Shown piece after piece: positions 8,443 to 17,115 of a stretch of DNA of 64,000 nt. The notes under the pieces were generated by a model. That model did not search any database and was not told the origin of the DNA. It was given only the letters and a program-made list of their open reading frames with translations. Each line of letters begins with the position of its first letter. Position 1 is the first letter of the stretch. Location: NCBI GenBank assembly GCA_040397305.1, contig JBBAWG010000002.1:4398-68397 (forward strand), read 5' to 3'. Origin of the DNA: Verrucolacustris sp040397305. GTDB lineage: Bacteria; Verrucomicrobiota; Verrucomicrobiia; Methylacidiphilales; Verrucolacustridaceae. The position numbers and the translations under genes were made by a program.

Positions 8443-9417
8443 TTACTGTCCTAAGATATACGCAAACAGCAACGGGGCGACGATGGTGGCATCCGATTCG
8501 ATGACAAACTTCGGCGTGTTCGTCCCCAGTTTCCCCCAAGTAATTTTCTCGTTCGGCACCGCCCCCGAATAGGACCCATAACTCGTGGTGGAATCACTGA
8601 TTTGACAGAAATAACCCCATAACGGCACTCCGGTCCGTTTCAAATCCTGATGGAGCATTGGCACCACGCAGATGGGGAAATCTCCGGCGATCCCGCCACC
8701 GATCTGGAAAAAGCCGAGCGGCGTCTTGGCCGTGCTCGTATAAAAGTCAGCCAGCGAGATCATGTATTCAATTCCGCTTTTGATTAATTGCGGGGACTTC
8801 ACTTCACCCGAAATGCAGGCCGCTGCAAACATGTTGCCCAGAGTCGAGTCCTCCCACCCCGGAACCACCATCGGCAGATTTTTCTCTGCCGCCGCCATCA
8901 TCCAGGAGTCCTTCGGATCGATCTGATAGTACTTTTTGTAAAGACCTTCCCGCAGCGCCTCATAGAAATACTCGTGGGGGAATTTCCGCACGCCTTTCTT
9001 TTCGTCCCGCTTCCAGAGCTCAATAATCACGCCTTCAATCCGCCGCATCGCCTCCTGCTCGGGGATACAGGTGTCGGTCACCCGGTTCAGGTGCTCCTTT
9101 AACAGCTTCTCCTCGTCCTTCGCCGTCAGGTGACGGTAGTCCGGCACCCGGCGGTAATGATCATGGGCGACCAGGTTATAGACATCCTCCTCCAGGTTGG
9201 CTCCGGTGCAGCTGATCGCGTGAACCTTCCCCTTTCGAATCATCTCCGCCAGGGACAATCCCAGCTCGGCCGTGCTCATCGCCCCGGCCAGGGTCACCAT
9301 CATCCTTCCGCCCTGATCGATAAACTTGCCGTACGCCACGGCGGCATCCCGCACCACGGCGGCATTAAAGTGTCGGTAATGTCGATCGATGAATTTCGAG
9401 ATCGGACCTTCTGCCAT
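8443..9417 (-). CDS. Deoxyhypusine synthase-like protein
   Basis: The 324-residue protein belongs to the deoxyhypusine synthase fold family, which transfers an aminobutyl group from spermidine using NAD. The C-terminal catalytic region with the Schiff-base lysine is preserved: NEKITWGKLGTNTPKFVIE, Lys at about 296, resembling the VSWGKI motif of eukaryotic DHS. The N-terminal HYRHFNAAVVRDAA and SCTGANLEEDVYN segments also fit. Bacteria have no eIF5A, so the acceptor is unclear. Homospermidine synthesis or another polyamine reaction is an alternative. I chose the ATG at 9417 with an upstream AGGGG; a TTG five codons earlier is possible. Confidence 0.87.
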   Translation of the reverse strand: MAEGPISKFIDRHYRHFNAAVVRDAAVAYGKFIDQGGRMMVTLAGAMSTAELGLSLAEMIRKGKVHAISCTGANLEEDVYNLVAHDHYRRVPDYRHLTAKDEEKLLKEHLNRVTDTCIPEQEAMRRIEGVIIELWKRDEKKGVRKFPHEYFYEALREGLYKKYYQIDPKDSWMMAAAEKNLPMVVPGWEDSTLGNMFAAACISGEVKSPQLIKSGIEYMISLADFYTSTAKTPLGFFQIGGGIAGDFPICVVPMLHQDLKRTGVPLWGYFCQISDSTTSYGSYSGAVPNEKITWGKLGTNTPKFVIESDATIVAPLLFAYILGQ

Positions 9418-9457
9418 GCAACCCCTGTTCAACCCTCCCGTGGAAAGGTTGACAAGA

Positions 9458-9907
9458 CTATTCGGATTTTTTTCCGTTTTTCTTCAGACGAAGATGGGGA
9501 TCAAAAAAGTGATCCATCGCCAAAAACATCGATTTGGCATGCCGCGCAAACAAAAGACTGAGCAAAGGAGCCGGCATGACGCAGAGAAAAAAAAGCACGG
9601 TCGGACGAAGATCGGTGAGCGCCCGCAAGAGAAAATAAACCGACATCGCCCCCAGTCCGATCACCCCATAGTTCACCCCCCAGATCGCCAAAAGAAAGTA
9701 CCCGGGCTCGCGTTCGTAAGCGTACCCGCACCGCGGACAACCATCCAGAGGCGTCAACCAACCTTGAAGGGAGCGGGTCTCCCTGAGAGGAGAAAAAATC
9801 GGCCGCTCCCCGCACGTCGGACACCGACAAAGAAGCGACCGTTTCAAATAGAGCCAGGCTTTTCCCACCGTGCGGGGAGCCCGTGCCGTGGAGTCCCCCG
9901 GAATCAT
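9458..9907 (-). CDS. DUF983 family zinc-ribbon membrane protein
   Basis: The 149-residue protein has an N-terminal metal-binding segment with Cys27/29/32 (CRCPTCGE) and Cys57/60 (CPRCGYAYEREPGYF), then two membrane helices (about 71-97 and 102-122). This order is the hallmark of DUF983 proteins, found near respiratory genes in many bacteria but of unknown function. The ATG at 9907 overlaps the rlmH stop by four bases (ATGA), which decides the start over an in-frame upstream ATG. The C-terminus is basic. Confidence 0.8.
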   Translation of the reverse strand: MIPGDSTARAPRTVGKAWLYLKRSLLCRCPTCGERPIFSPLRETRSLQGWLTPLDGCPRCGYAYEREPGYFLLAIWGVNYGVIGLGAMSVYFLLRALTDLRPTVLFFLCVMPAPLLSLLFARHAKSMFLAMDHFFDPHLRLKKNGKKSE

Positions 9908-10335
9908 TCGCGATGGTACGGATGCCCCGCCCTCCAACTCTCCACCCGATAAATCTGCTCCAATACCACCACCAGCGCGAGGTCATGCGATAAGGTTTGC
10001 GGGCCAAGAGACCAGACCGCCGCACACTGCGCCCGAAATCTCTCCCCGTGACCGTCCGCCCCACCCAAAATCCAGGCAGTTTTTGCCTTTCCTCCCCGTT
10101 CCCATTGGTCGAATTCCTTCTTCCACTCCGCTGTGCCGGCCGTTTTGCCCCGCTCATCCAGAGCCACCCGATGCCAGCCCTCCGATTTCTCCCACAACTC
10201 TTTTTCCTGGCGGGCCCCTTCTTTCACGTGGATCACCTCAATCTCGGAAAATCCACCGATCCTCTTGGCAAATTCCTCTGCGGCCGCCCGAGCCCAGCCA
10301 GCCGGCCGGCCGACTGTGATCACGCGATGTTTCAC
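9904..10335 (-). CDS. rlmH: 23S rRNA pseudouridine-1915 N3-methyltransferase RlmH
   Basis: SPOUT methyltransferase that modifies pseudouridine 1915 of 23S rRNA in assembled ribosomes. It has 143 residues from a GTG start (10335) that overlaps the upstream DUF2071 stop (GTGA). Diagnostic features are WILGGADGHGERF (the SAM-binding GGxDG loop), LSHDLALVVVLEQIYR and the family-specific C-terminus HPYHRE. It is the middle gene of a coupled minus-strand set, DUF2071-rlmH-DUF983. Confidence 0.95.
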   Translation of the reverse strand: MKHRVITVGRPAGWARAAAEEFAKRIGGFSEIEVIHVKEGARQEKELWEKSEGWHRVALDERGKTAGTAEWKKEFDQWERGGKAKTAWILGGADGHGERFRAQCAAVWSLGPQTLSHDLALVVVLEQIYRVESWRAGHPYHRE

Positions 10336-11048
10336 GCCCCTGACCGACGCGGAAAACCCACCCGTACGGCGGAACCGTCGGAAAAAAGCACGGAGGAACA
10401 TTCACTTTGAAAGATCGGCCCAAAAGCCGGCCCAAAAGGCGCGCCGGTGGCACAGTCCACCGCATAACGTAGAGGGAGCCGCATGGTCCAAGGCTCGTGG
10501 TTGACCTCGTAGGTGGTCCCCCCCCGGAAGGAGTTGTAGCCGCGGTTCCGGTTCAGCAGAAACTCCTCCAAGGTTCCCGCCGGAACGGGGTGGCTACCCG
10601 CCTCCGCCCGCACCAAAATCCGAAAGGATCTTCCCCCCACCTCCCACTCATAGGCCGCTTCCGGCTCACTGTGCCGGACCCGTTTTTCCATCCGCACTTT
10701 ACGTTTTTCATACGGTTCCCCGTACGCTTTTCGCGCCAGTCGTGCGACCATGAATTTTGGAACCAGTTCCCCCAAAAAAACTACCCCGGGGCCGTTCGGC
10801 CCCTGCACATAGGTCCGCAGGTTCACTTCGGGAAACCTGTCATGCCACGGCCAACTGATTCCCTTGACCACCACATTCGAAAACTCCACCCCAACCAGGC
10901 TCACGGCGGCTGATCCCTCCCAAAGATCCGCCGAGCATCCTGCCGGCAGGCGATCCTGCACCAGCGCCGCATCCACCAACCAGCTGACCATGACCAGGTT
11001 TCCCCAATCCGCTTGCATCCATGCCGGTCCAGCGTTCATCGCGCCCAT
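10332..11048 (-). CDS. DUF2071 (YqjF-like) family protein
   Basis: About 238 residues from the ATG at 11048; an upstream frame overlaps the pepF 3' end, and other ATGs (for example 11039) are possible. The pattern WLVDAALVQDRLPAG, VGVEFSNVVVKGISWP, FPEVNLRTYVQ and a long beta-rich body with VRHSEPEAAYEW matches the DUF2071/YqjF family, whose fold resembles acetoacetate decarboxylase. No biochemical role is established. Its stop overlaps the rlmH start and its 5' region overlaps or abuts the end of pepF, so it is likely co-transcribed. Confidence 0.72.
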   Translation of the reverse strand: MGAMNAGPAWMQADWGNLVMVSWLVDAALVQDRLPAGCSADLWEGSAAVSLVGVEFSNVVVKGISWPWHDRFPEVNLRTYVQGPNGPGVVFLGELVPKFMVARLARKAYGEPYEKRKVRMEKRVRHSEPEAAYEWEVGGRSFRILVRAEAGSHPVPAGTLEEFLLNRNRGYNSFRGGTTYEVNHEPWTMRLPLRYAVDCATGAPFGPAFGPIFQSECSSVLFSDGSAVRVGFPRRSGA

Positions 11049-11082
11049 CCTGCAATCCAGCGACCGAACAGCAAGAAGTCCG

Positions 11083-12909
11083 CTACTGGAGGACCTCCTC
11101 CAACTCCTCCACCCTCCGGGCAAAGAGGGCTAGCGCCGCCTCCACGGGTGCCGGGCTCTCCATGTCCACTCCCGCCGTCCGCAGGGTTTCCAAAGGGGGT
11201 CGAGATCCTCCGGACCGGAGGAACCCGTGCACCCGCTCCACCGCACCCTCATTCCCACCCAACACTTGGCGCGAGAGGGTGATCGCGGCGGAAATGCCGA
11301 TCGCATACTTATAGACGTAAAAGGCGCTGTAGAAATGCGGGATTCGCAAACACTCCAGTTCCAGAGGAGGCTCGATCTCCATTGCCTCCCCCAAATAAGT
11401 TTCCAGCAGTTCTCGGTAGCAAATCCGGAAGAAATCCAGCGTCAAAGCCACCCCTTTTTCCTCCGCGTCATGGATCCGGTGTTCGAACTCCGCGAACATC
11501 ACCTGCCGGTACATCGTCCCACGAATGTCGTCGATTTGCCGGTTCAGAATGTACGCCCGCAGCATCTTGTCCTCCCGGGCTGGGCCCTCCAGCAAGTGGT
11601 GGGTCAACAGCTCTTCGTTGAAAGTGGAGGCCACTTCCGCCAGCAAAATCGGATAGTGCGCATCCTGGTAGGGCTGGGCCCGGTGACTCATCCAGGTGTG
11701 CATCGAATGCCCCGCCTCGTGCGCCAACGTGTAGACATCCGATAGCACGTCCTCCCGGTAGTTCATCAGGATATAAGGGGGCTTTTGGTAACTGCCGCTG
11801 GAGAAGGCACCGCTCCGCTTTCCCCGGTTTTCGTAGCGGTCCACCCAACGCGCCTGGGTCAATCCCTCTCCCAGGATTTTCTGATATTCCCCGCCCAGGG
11901 GTCGGCACGCCATCGTCACCATTTCCGCGGCTTCTTCAAACTTGGTTTTCCGCTTCGCCGCCCCCACCAGAGGCACTTGCAAATCCGCCGCCCTCAGTTC
12001 CTTTAGTTTTAGCACCTTCTGGCGTAGCCGGTGGTATCGCTGCAGCGGCTGCAGGTTTTTTCGTACCGCCGCCACCAGGTTATCGTAGACCGCCTCCGGT
12101 ACCCGATCCGGAAAAAGAGACTGTGCCCTCGCGCTCGCATGCTTCCTGGCCTTGGACCGAAACACATCCCCTTTGACGGAACCCGCCAGCGTCGCCGCTA
12201 ACGAGAACGCGTGTTGTTCAAACTCCTGGTAGTACTGCTGCCAGGCCCTCCTCCGCACCTCCGCTGACTGCCGTTGCAAAAGCGAGGCAAACGTCCCATG
12301 GCTCAGCTCGATCTCCGACCCATCCTCGTCCTTCACCGTTCCAAAGCGGAAATCTACGTTCGTCAGCTGAGAAAAGATTTCATCAGGTCCACCCAAGGCC
12401 GGCCCGGCCAGGGCCATCAACCTCTCCTCCCCCTCCCCCAAAATATGCGGCCGATACCGCCGGATCCGCTCCAGCCGACCCTGCCACTCGGCTAACTTCG
12501 GATGCCGGACCAACTCCGCCCACTCCGCATCGGCCATCTTCATCAATTCCGGCAGAAACCACGCCGTCTCTTCCGCCAGTTCGGTGGTCAGATGCTCCAA
12601 CCGCAGGGACCGGTCACGCGCCGCCCCATCTCCACCATCTTCCGCCACCCGTAGATGTGCATATTGACCCAGCCGCTCCGCCAGCAAATCAATCTCCCTC
12701 TCCTCCTCCAAGGCCGCCGCCAAGTCTTCCCCCCGGTGCAACTTGTTCTTCCACTTCGTCATCTGCCCCTTCTGCGCCCGCAACTCTTCCAGCCCTTTTT
12801 CCCAATCCGCTTCCTTGGCATACAGGGGGCTCAGATCCCACGTGTCCCGGGGGTTCACCTTGCTCCGCTCGGGCACCATCTTCACGGGCGGGGAGGCTGG
12901 TTGGATCAT
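11083..12909 (-). CDS. pepF: Oligoendopeptidase F (M3 metallopeptidase)
   Basis: Cytoplasmic zinc peptidase that cleaves short peptides. The 608-residue size is typical of PepF. The zinc motif is H397-E398-x-x-H401 in LAHEAGHSMHTW, followed by the third-ligand region LLAEVASTFNEELL. The N-terminus has the family phrase TWDLSPLYAKEADWEKGLEEL. Start at 12909 (ATG); an internal ATG ten codons later is an alternative. It leads the minus-strand group that continues into DUF2071-rlmH-DUF983. Confidence 0.94.
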   Translation of the reverse strand: MIQPASPPVKMVPERSKVNPRDTWDLSPLYAKEADWEKGLEELRAQKGQMTKWKNKLHRGEDLAAALEEEREIDLLAERLGQYAHLRVAEDGGDGAARDRSLRLEHLTTELAEETAWFLPELMKMADAEWAELVRHPKLAEWQGRLERIRRYRPHILGEGEERLMALAGPALGGPDEIFSQLTNVDFRFGTVKDEDGSEIELSHGTFASLLQRQSAEVRRRAWQQYYQEFEQHAFSLAATLAGSVKGDVFRSKARKHASARAQSLFPDRVPEAVYDNLVAAVRKNLQPLQRYHRLRQKVLKLKELRAADLQVPLVGAAKRKTKFEEAAEMVTMACRPLGGEYQKILGEGLTQARWVDRYENRGKRSGAFSSGSYQKPPYILMNYREDVLSDVYTLAHEAGHSMHTWMSHRAQPYQDAHYPILLAEVASTFNEELLTHHLLEGPAREDKMLRAYILNRQIDDIRGTMYRQVMFAEFEHRIHDAEEKGVALTLDFFRICYRELLETYLGEAMEIEPPLELECLRIPHFYSAFYVYKYAIGISAAITLSRQVLGGNEGAVERVHGFLRSGGSRPPLETLRTAGVDMESPAPVEAALALFARRVEELEEVLQ

Positions 12910-12991
12910 GCCAAAATCTAGCCAATTCGTTTTTCGGAATCCACCTCCGCCTCCGCTTGCCGTCCGACCGGGATTCCTTCACCCTTTCCCC

Positions 12992-13396
12992 ATGGCCGAA
13001 ATTGCCGCTTTTGCCCAGCGCGGGGCTTCCCGCGTCACCCCGAAGATCATGAACAATCTTCTTCATCGGCTGCCCATGTTGAAGGCGGAATTCACCCAGA
13101 TCCACGCCCCGAAATTTCCCCACCTCGTCGAGCAGCTGGAGTTTCTCGCGGATGTCGTCGAAGACTTCGCCGAGGGCGCCTATAAGGACATTCCTTACGC
13201 GGCCGCCTCCTCCGCCGCTTTCGCCATCATCTATACCCACCGTCTCCTCGACATCATTCCCGACTTCATTGCCAAGGTAAGCTTTGAGGACGACTCCGCC
13301 GTCGTTCGTGCTGTGCTCATCATGTACGAAAAAGATTTCGAGAAGTACGCCCACGCCCAGCACCTGAACTGGAAAAAAGTCACGGTCGAGCCCTGA
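12992..13396 (+). CDS. DUF1232 (YkvA-like) family protein
   Basis: The 134-residue protein contains the DUF1232 core: LEFLADVVEDFAEGAYKDIP, a hydrophobic stretch and the hallmark LLDIIPDFI (usually LxPxDLIPD). YkvA-like proteins are small and possibly membrane-associated, with unknown function. ATG 12992 lies between divergent pepF and this gene; a longer frame upstream has no homology. The downstream rhomboid-like gene begins 14 bases after the stop. Confidence 0.75.
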   Translation: MAEIAAFAQRGASRVTPKIMNNLLHRLPMLKAEFTQIHAPKFPHLVEQLEFLADVVEDFAEGAYKDIPYAAASSAAFAIIYTHRLLDIIPDFIAKVSFEDDSAVVRAVLIMYEKDFEKYAHAQHLNWKKVTVEP

Positions 13397-13410
13397 TCGG
13401 CCCCCGGTCC

Positions 13411-14037
13411 ATGAGTCCCGCCGGTTGGACGGATTTTCTCGAACAGCACCTCGGCCGTTGGTCGGTCCCGCACCTCGCCCGGGGCCTGGTAGCCATGAAC
13501 GCCGCCAGCTGGCTCCTCAACCTCGCCTCCCCCGGTTTTCTCTCCATGCTCAAACTTGAGCCGGCTCTCGTCCTCCAAGGTGAGTTCTGGCGCGTTTTCA
13601 CCTTCGTCTTTGTCCCCCCCTCCTCCGCCCACCCCATCTTCTTTTTCATCTTTCTTTGGTTCCTTTGGTCCATCGGGGAGGCATTGGAGGAAACCCTCGG
13701 CTCCTTTCACCTCAACCTCTATTTCCTCGTCAGCATGGTCGCGGTGGTCGCCGTCTCTTTCCTCCAGCCTGCCGTTCCGGTGAACTCTTTCTACCTTTTC
13801 AACTCCCTTTTCCTCGGCTTCGCCACCACCCTGCCAGACCAGAAAATCTTTCTTTTTCCCATCCCCATTCCCCTTTCCGTGGTCTGGGTCGCCGGTGTCA
13901 CTTCTGCCCTCCTCTTGGTTCCCGTTTTTTTTGAGCCAGCCCTTCTTCCAGGAATCCTCGCCGGCCATTTCGGCTACCTGAGTTTCTTCGGGGCGGGACT
14001 CTGGGAAGCTCTCTCCACCCGTCTCCGCCGCGATTAG
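13411..14037 (+). CDS. Rhomboid-like membrane protein without protease signature
   Basis: The 208-residue protein has about six hydrophobic helices and the rhomboid-type loop EFWRVFTFVFVP. The position where active rhomboids have GxSG reads FNSLFLGFATTLPD, and no paired catalytic histidine is evident. This pattern matches a widespread family of rhomboid-like proteins that keep the fold but not the Ser-His dyad. It lies six bases before the L,D-transpeptidase gene, in a run of four same-strand genes. Function unknown. Confidence 0.72.
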   Translation: MSPAGWTDFLEQHLGRWSVPHLARGLVAMNAASWLLNLASPGFLSMLKLEPALVLQGEFWRVFTFVFVPPSSAHPIFFFIFLWFLWSIGEALEETLGSFHLNLYFLVSMVAVVAVSFLQPAVPVNSFYLFNSLFLGFATTLPDQKIFLFPIPIPLSVVWVAGVTSALLLVPVFFEPALLPGILAGHFGYLSFFGAGLWEALSTRLRRD

Positions 14038-14042
14038 GCCGT

Positions 14043-14774
14043 ATGGGCCGGCTTTTTCTCCTTTTTCCGCTTCTCTTCTTTGTCCCCCACGTTTTCGCCG
14101 CCCCCATCCCCGAAAAGTCCCGCGCCCTTCTTGTGGCCGTTTCGGATCATTGGAATTCACGGCAGGCCTCCCTTCAGCTCTACCGCCGCGCCTCCGCCAA
14201 GGATGTCTGGACCCGCCAAAACACCTCCGTTCCCGTCCATCTCGGCCGGCGCGGTCTCGCTTGGGGCCGCGGTCTTCACCCTGCCCAGCCCGGATTCCAA
14301 AAACGTGAAGGGGACGGCAAATCTCCTGCGGGCGCCTTCCTGCTTGGCAATATTCTTTACGGTTACGCGGAACGCCCCCCCATTCCCGGCTGGCGCTACC
14401 GCCAAGTCACCGATCGCGATCTCTGGATCGAGGACCCAACGTCATCGCTCTACAACCGGCACCTAATCCTCTCCGCCCACGAACCCTTCCCGGCCGATCA
14501 CCATTATCATTTAATGCGTCAGGCCGACCCTGCCCACGCCTTGAAACTCTTCATCCGCCACAACGCTCCCCCTGATGCCCAGCCCGGGGCCGGCAGCGCC
14601 ATCTTTTTCCACCTCTGCCGAGGAGAAGATTCCGTCACCACCGGCTGCACGTCCATGGAAGAGCCCGCTTTCCGCACCCTTCTAGAATCCTTCCACCCCG
14701 CCGATGAGCCCGTCTACGTCCTAGTTCCCCGCGCGGAATACCATCGCCTCCGCGAGTCCTGGAAGCTTCCCTAG
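14043..14774 (+). CDS. YkuD-type L,D-transpeptidase family protein, exported
   Basis: The 243-residue protein has a signal peptide (residues 1-19, ending VFAA) and a YkuD-like catalytic segment, with His190 in IFFHLCRG and Cys202 in VTTGCTSM. L,D-transpeptidases crosslink peptidoglycan stem peptides or attach proteins to them in the periplasm; some relatives only hydrolyse. The central GDGKSPAGAFLLG motif is typical. The His-to-Cys spacing (11 residues between) is shorter than in canonical YkuD (SHGC type), as in the TxGC branch. Five bases separate it from the preceding rhomboid-like gene. Confidence 0.85.
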   Translation: MGRLFLLFPLLFFVPHVFAAPIPEKSRALLVAVSDHWNSRQASLQLYRRASAKDVWTRQNTSVPVHLGRRGLAWGRGLHPAQPGFQKREGDGKSPAGAFLLGNILYGYAERPPIPGWRYRQVTDRDLWIEDPTSSLYNRHLILSAHEPFPADHHYHLMRQADPAHALKLFIRHNAPPDAQPGAGSAIFFHLCRGEDSVTTGCTSMEEPAFRTLLESFHPADEPVYVLVPRAEYHRLRESWKLP

Positions 14775-14784
14775 AACCAAACGG

Positions 14785-16320
14785 ATGTCCGTCGCCACCC
14801 ATTTTACCGGACTGGACTGGGGCGTCATCGCCGGCTACCTGATCCTCACTTCCTGGATCGGTCACGCCCTTCGTGGGAAGCAGGCCACCATTCGGGATTT
14901 TTTCCTTGGCGGCCGTCGCCTCCCCTGGCCCGCCGTGACCGGCTCGATTATCGCCACGGAGATCAGCGCTCTTACCTTTGTCGGCGTCCCCGGGATGGTC
15001 TTCGCCGCCAAAGGCGACTTCACCTACCTCCAGTGGGCCTTGGGCTCGGTCATCGCCCGCTTCATCGTTGCCCTCTGGTTCGTCCGCGTGTTTTACCAGC
15101 GCGAGATATTTAGCCCGTACGACTACATCGGCCATCGTTTGGGCGACGGCGCCAAACGGCTCACCACCCTGCTTTTCTTTCTTGGGTCCATCCTCGGTCA
15201 GAGCGTTCGGCTCCTCGTCACCGCCCTGGTCCTCCGCACTTGCACGGGCATCGATTTCCACCTCTGCATCTGGATCATCGGTGGCTTCGCCATCCTCTGG
15301 ACCCTGATGGGCGGGATGACCACCGTCATCTGGACTGATGTCGTCCAGTTCGGCGTCTTCCTGCTCGGCGGCATCTTGGCCCTGCTCTGGATCGTTGGAT
15401 CGCTGGATGGAGGTTGGGGCGCGCTGCTCTCCCAGGCCGGTGAGGCCGGCAAGCTCCGCGTCCTCAACCTCAGCACCGACCCCGCCGTGGAGTTCACCCT
15501 GTGGGTGGGCCTCCTCGCCATGCCGTTCCAAAATATGGCCGCTTTCGGGACCGACCAGCTGAACGCCCAGCGGATCTTCTGCTGCCGCAACGCATCCGAT
15601 GCCTCGAAAGCCATGATCGCCAGCTGCGTTTCGCAGCTGATCACTATCCTGATGCTCTTGGTAGGCGCCGGTCTCTTCGTCTACTACCTTCAGCATCCTC
15701 CGGGCCCTGCCGAACAGGATCTCTTCAAGGAAAGTGCCGACTATGTCTTCCCCGTCTGGATCACCACCGTTCTGCCCCCCGGTCTTTCCGGCCTGATCCT
15801 CGCCGCCGCCTTTGCGGCTGCCATCTCCAGTCTCGACTCCATCCTTGCCGCCCTCTCCCAGACCTTCATCTCCCTCTTCCACACTCCCGAGCAGCTGGAG
15901 TCGATGGACCAAAAGAAACTCATCTTCCGCTCACGCCTCGCCGTCTGCGTCTGGGGGGTGATTCTCTGTGCCTTTGCCGTCGCGTTGGACCAGATGCGCG
16001 GAAACATCAACATGGTGAATCTCGCCTTTGGCATGGTCAGTTACACCTACGGACCACTACTGGGCATGTTTTTCCTCGCCCTCTCTCCGCTGAAACGCGA
16101 CGCAAGGGGTCTTTGGATCGGCTTGGCCCTATCGCTACTCCTCGCCCTCTGGATCCGGCCCGATCTCTACACTGTCCTGAAAAACTTTGAATTCATCACC
16201 GCCGAACAGGCCATCGCCTGGAAGCCCGCCATCAGCTACGCTTGGCTTTACCCCTCCACCTGCCTCCTCACGTTTGCCTGCGGCATTCTCCTTGGTCGGC
16301 CCAAGCCTTCCCCATCTTAA
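14785..16320 (+). CDS. Sodium:solute symporter (SSS family)
   Basis: The 511-residue inner-membrane protein has about 13 hydrophobic helices and SSS features: DFFLGGRRLPWPAVTGSI after helix 1, ATEISALTFVGVPGMVF in helix 2, and AAAFAAAISSLDSILAALSQ in helix 8, the sodium-site region with SSLDS. These transporters move sugars, amino acids, vitamins or carboxylates with Na+. The substrate cannot be read from sequence and the neighbours do not define it. It starts 10 bases after the L,D-transpeptidase gene. Confidence 0.9.
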   Translation: MSVATHFTGLDWGVIAGYLILTSWIGHALRGKQATIRDFFLGGRRLPWPAVTGSIIATEISALTFVGVPGMVFAAKGDFTYLQWALGSVIARFIVALWFVRVFYQREIFSPYDYIGHRLGDGAKRLTTLLFFLGSILGQSVRLLVTALVLRTCTGIDFHLCIWIIGGFAILWTLMGGMTTVIWTDVVQFGVFLLGGILALLWIVGSLDGGWGALLSQAGEAGKLRVLNLSTDPAVEFTLWVGLLAMPFQNMAAFGTDQLNAQRIFCCRNASDASKAMIASCVSQLITILMLLVGAGLFVYYLQHPPGPAEQDLFKESADYVFPVWITTVLPPGLSGLILAAAFAAAISSLDSILAALSQTFISLFHTPEQLESMDQKKLIFRSRLAVCVWGVILCAFAVALDQMRGNINMVNLAFGMVSYTYGPLLGMFFLALSPLKRDARGLWIGLALSLLLALWIRPDLYTVLKNFEFITAEQAIAWKPAISYAWLYPSTCLLTFACGILLGRPKPSPS

Positions 16321-16328
16321 TCGAACGA

Positions 16329-16973
16329 CTAAGGCGCCAACCGTTCCCGCCTCCACTTCCCGCCTTCCATACGATAGCGGAGGCGATCATGCAGCCGGCT
16401 CTTTCTTCCCTGCCAAAACTCCCATAGTTCCGGCTTCAACCGGTACCCGCCCCAGTTCTTTGGCCGGGGCGGATCGGTCTTAAACTGGGCCCCAAACTTT
16501 TCCGCGTTGGCCACGAGGATGGACCGGCTGGAAATCACCTGACTCTGCGGTGACGCCCACGCCCCAATCCGGTGGTCCAGCGGCCGGCTCTTGAAATATT
16601 CGTCACTCTCCTGATCGCTGATCTTCTCCACCTTCCCCTCGATCCGTACCACCCGCTCCAGCTCCACCCAATGAAACTGCAGCGCCGCCCAAGGGTTGCC
16701 GGAGAGCTCCAAGCCCTTCCGGCTCTCATAGTTCGTGTACCAGATAATCCCCCGCTCGTCGTAGCCCTTGATCAGGACCGGCCGGGTGCTGGGCCGGTTC
16801 TCCTTGGAAACCGTCGCCAAGGTCATCGCGTTGGGCTCGGGGAGCTCTGCCCGGATGGCCTCATGGAGCCACTGGTCAAACTGCTTCAAGGGATCCGCAT
16901 GCGAAGCCTCCTCGTTGAGCTCCGCCTTCTCGTAGCTCTTCCGCAGATCCGCCACATTGGTCATCTCGGACAT
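16329..16973 (-). CDS. pdxH: Pyridoxamine 5'-phosphate oxidase
   Basis: FMN enzyme that oxidises pyridoxine or pyridoxamine 5'-phosphate to PLP. At 214 residues it is of standard length. Typical segments are AMTLATVSKENRPSTRPVLI, WYTNYESRKGLELSGNPWAA, SRPLDHRIGAWASPQSQVI and the C-terminal WEFWQGRKSRLHDRLRY. It is convergent with the symporter (8-base gap) and divergent from larE. In the spacer upstream lie strong inverted repeats (17018-17074). Confidence 0.96.
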   Translation of the reverse strand: MSEMTNVADLRKSYEKAELNEEASHADPLKQFDQWLHEAIRAELPEPNAMTLATVSKENRPSTRPVLIKGYDERGIIWYTNYESRKGLELSGNPWAALQFHWVELERVVRIEGKVEKISDQESDEYFKSRPLDHRIGAWASPQSQVISSRSILVANAEKFGAQFKTDPPRPKNWGGYRLKPELWEFWQGRKSRLHDRLRYRMEGGKWRRERLAP

Positions 16974-17017
16974 CCCCCCATCCTACCACGCCCCACTCAT
17001 TTATGACATCCACCACC

Positions 17018-17074
17018 GTCCTACCTTCATAGCAAAGTAGGACATTTCCACATTCTGCAGAATGTCGAAATGTC
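17018..17074. repeat. 34-bp near-perfect palindrome plus adjacent inverted repeat
   Basis: Positions 17041-17074 form a near-perfect palindrome centred on CTGCAG at 17055-17060, with arms GACATTTC and GAAATGTC and one mismatched pair. Immediately left, GTCCTAC (17018-17024) and GTAGGAC (17037-17043) form a second 7-bp inverted repeat with a 12-base loop that shares three bases with the palindrome. Local base composition is much lower in GC than the surroundings. It lies between divergent pdxH and larE, so it could be an operator, but a transposon-end or REP relic is equally possible. Confidence 0.7.
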
Positions 17075-17115
17075 TGCAGGCGAACCCCATTTCTCCAACC
17101 CTGAGAAAACATTTC

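Noticed and set aside
14635..15912. 425-codon frame on - opposite the symporter
   Set aside because: Antisense to a clear SSS symporter. Gly/Glu/Asp-rich shadow composition and no start signal.
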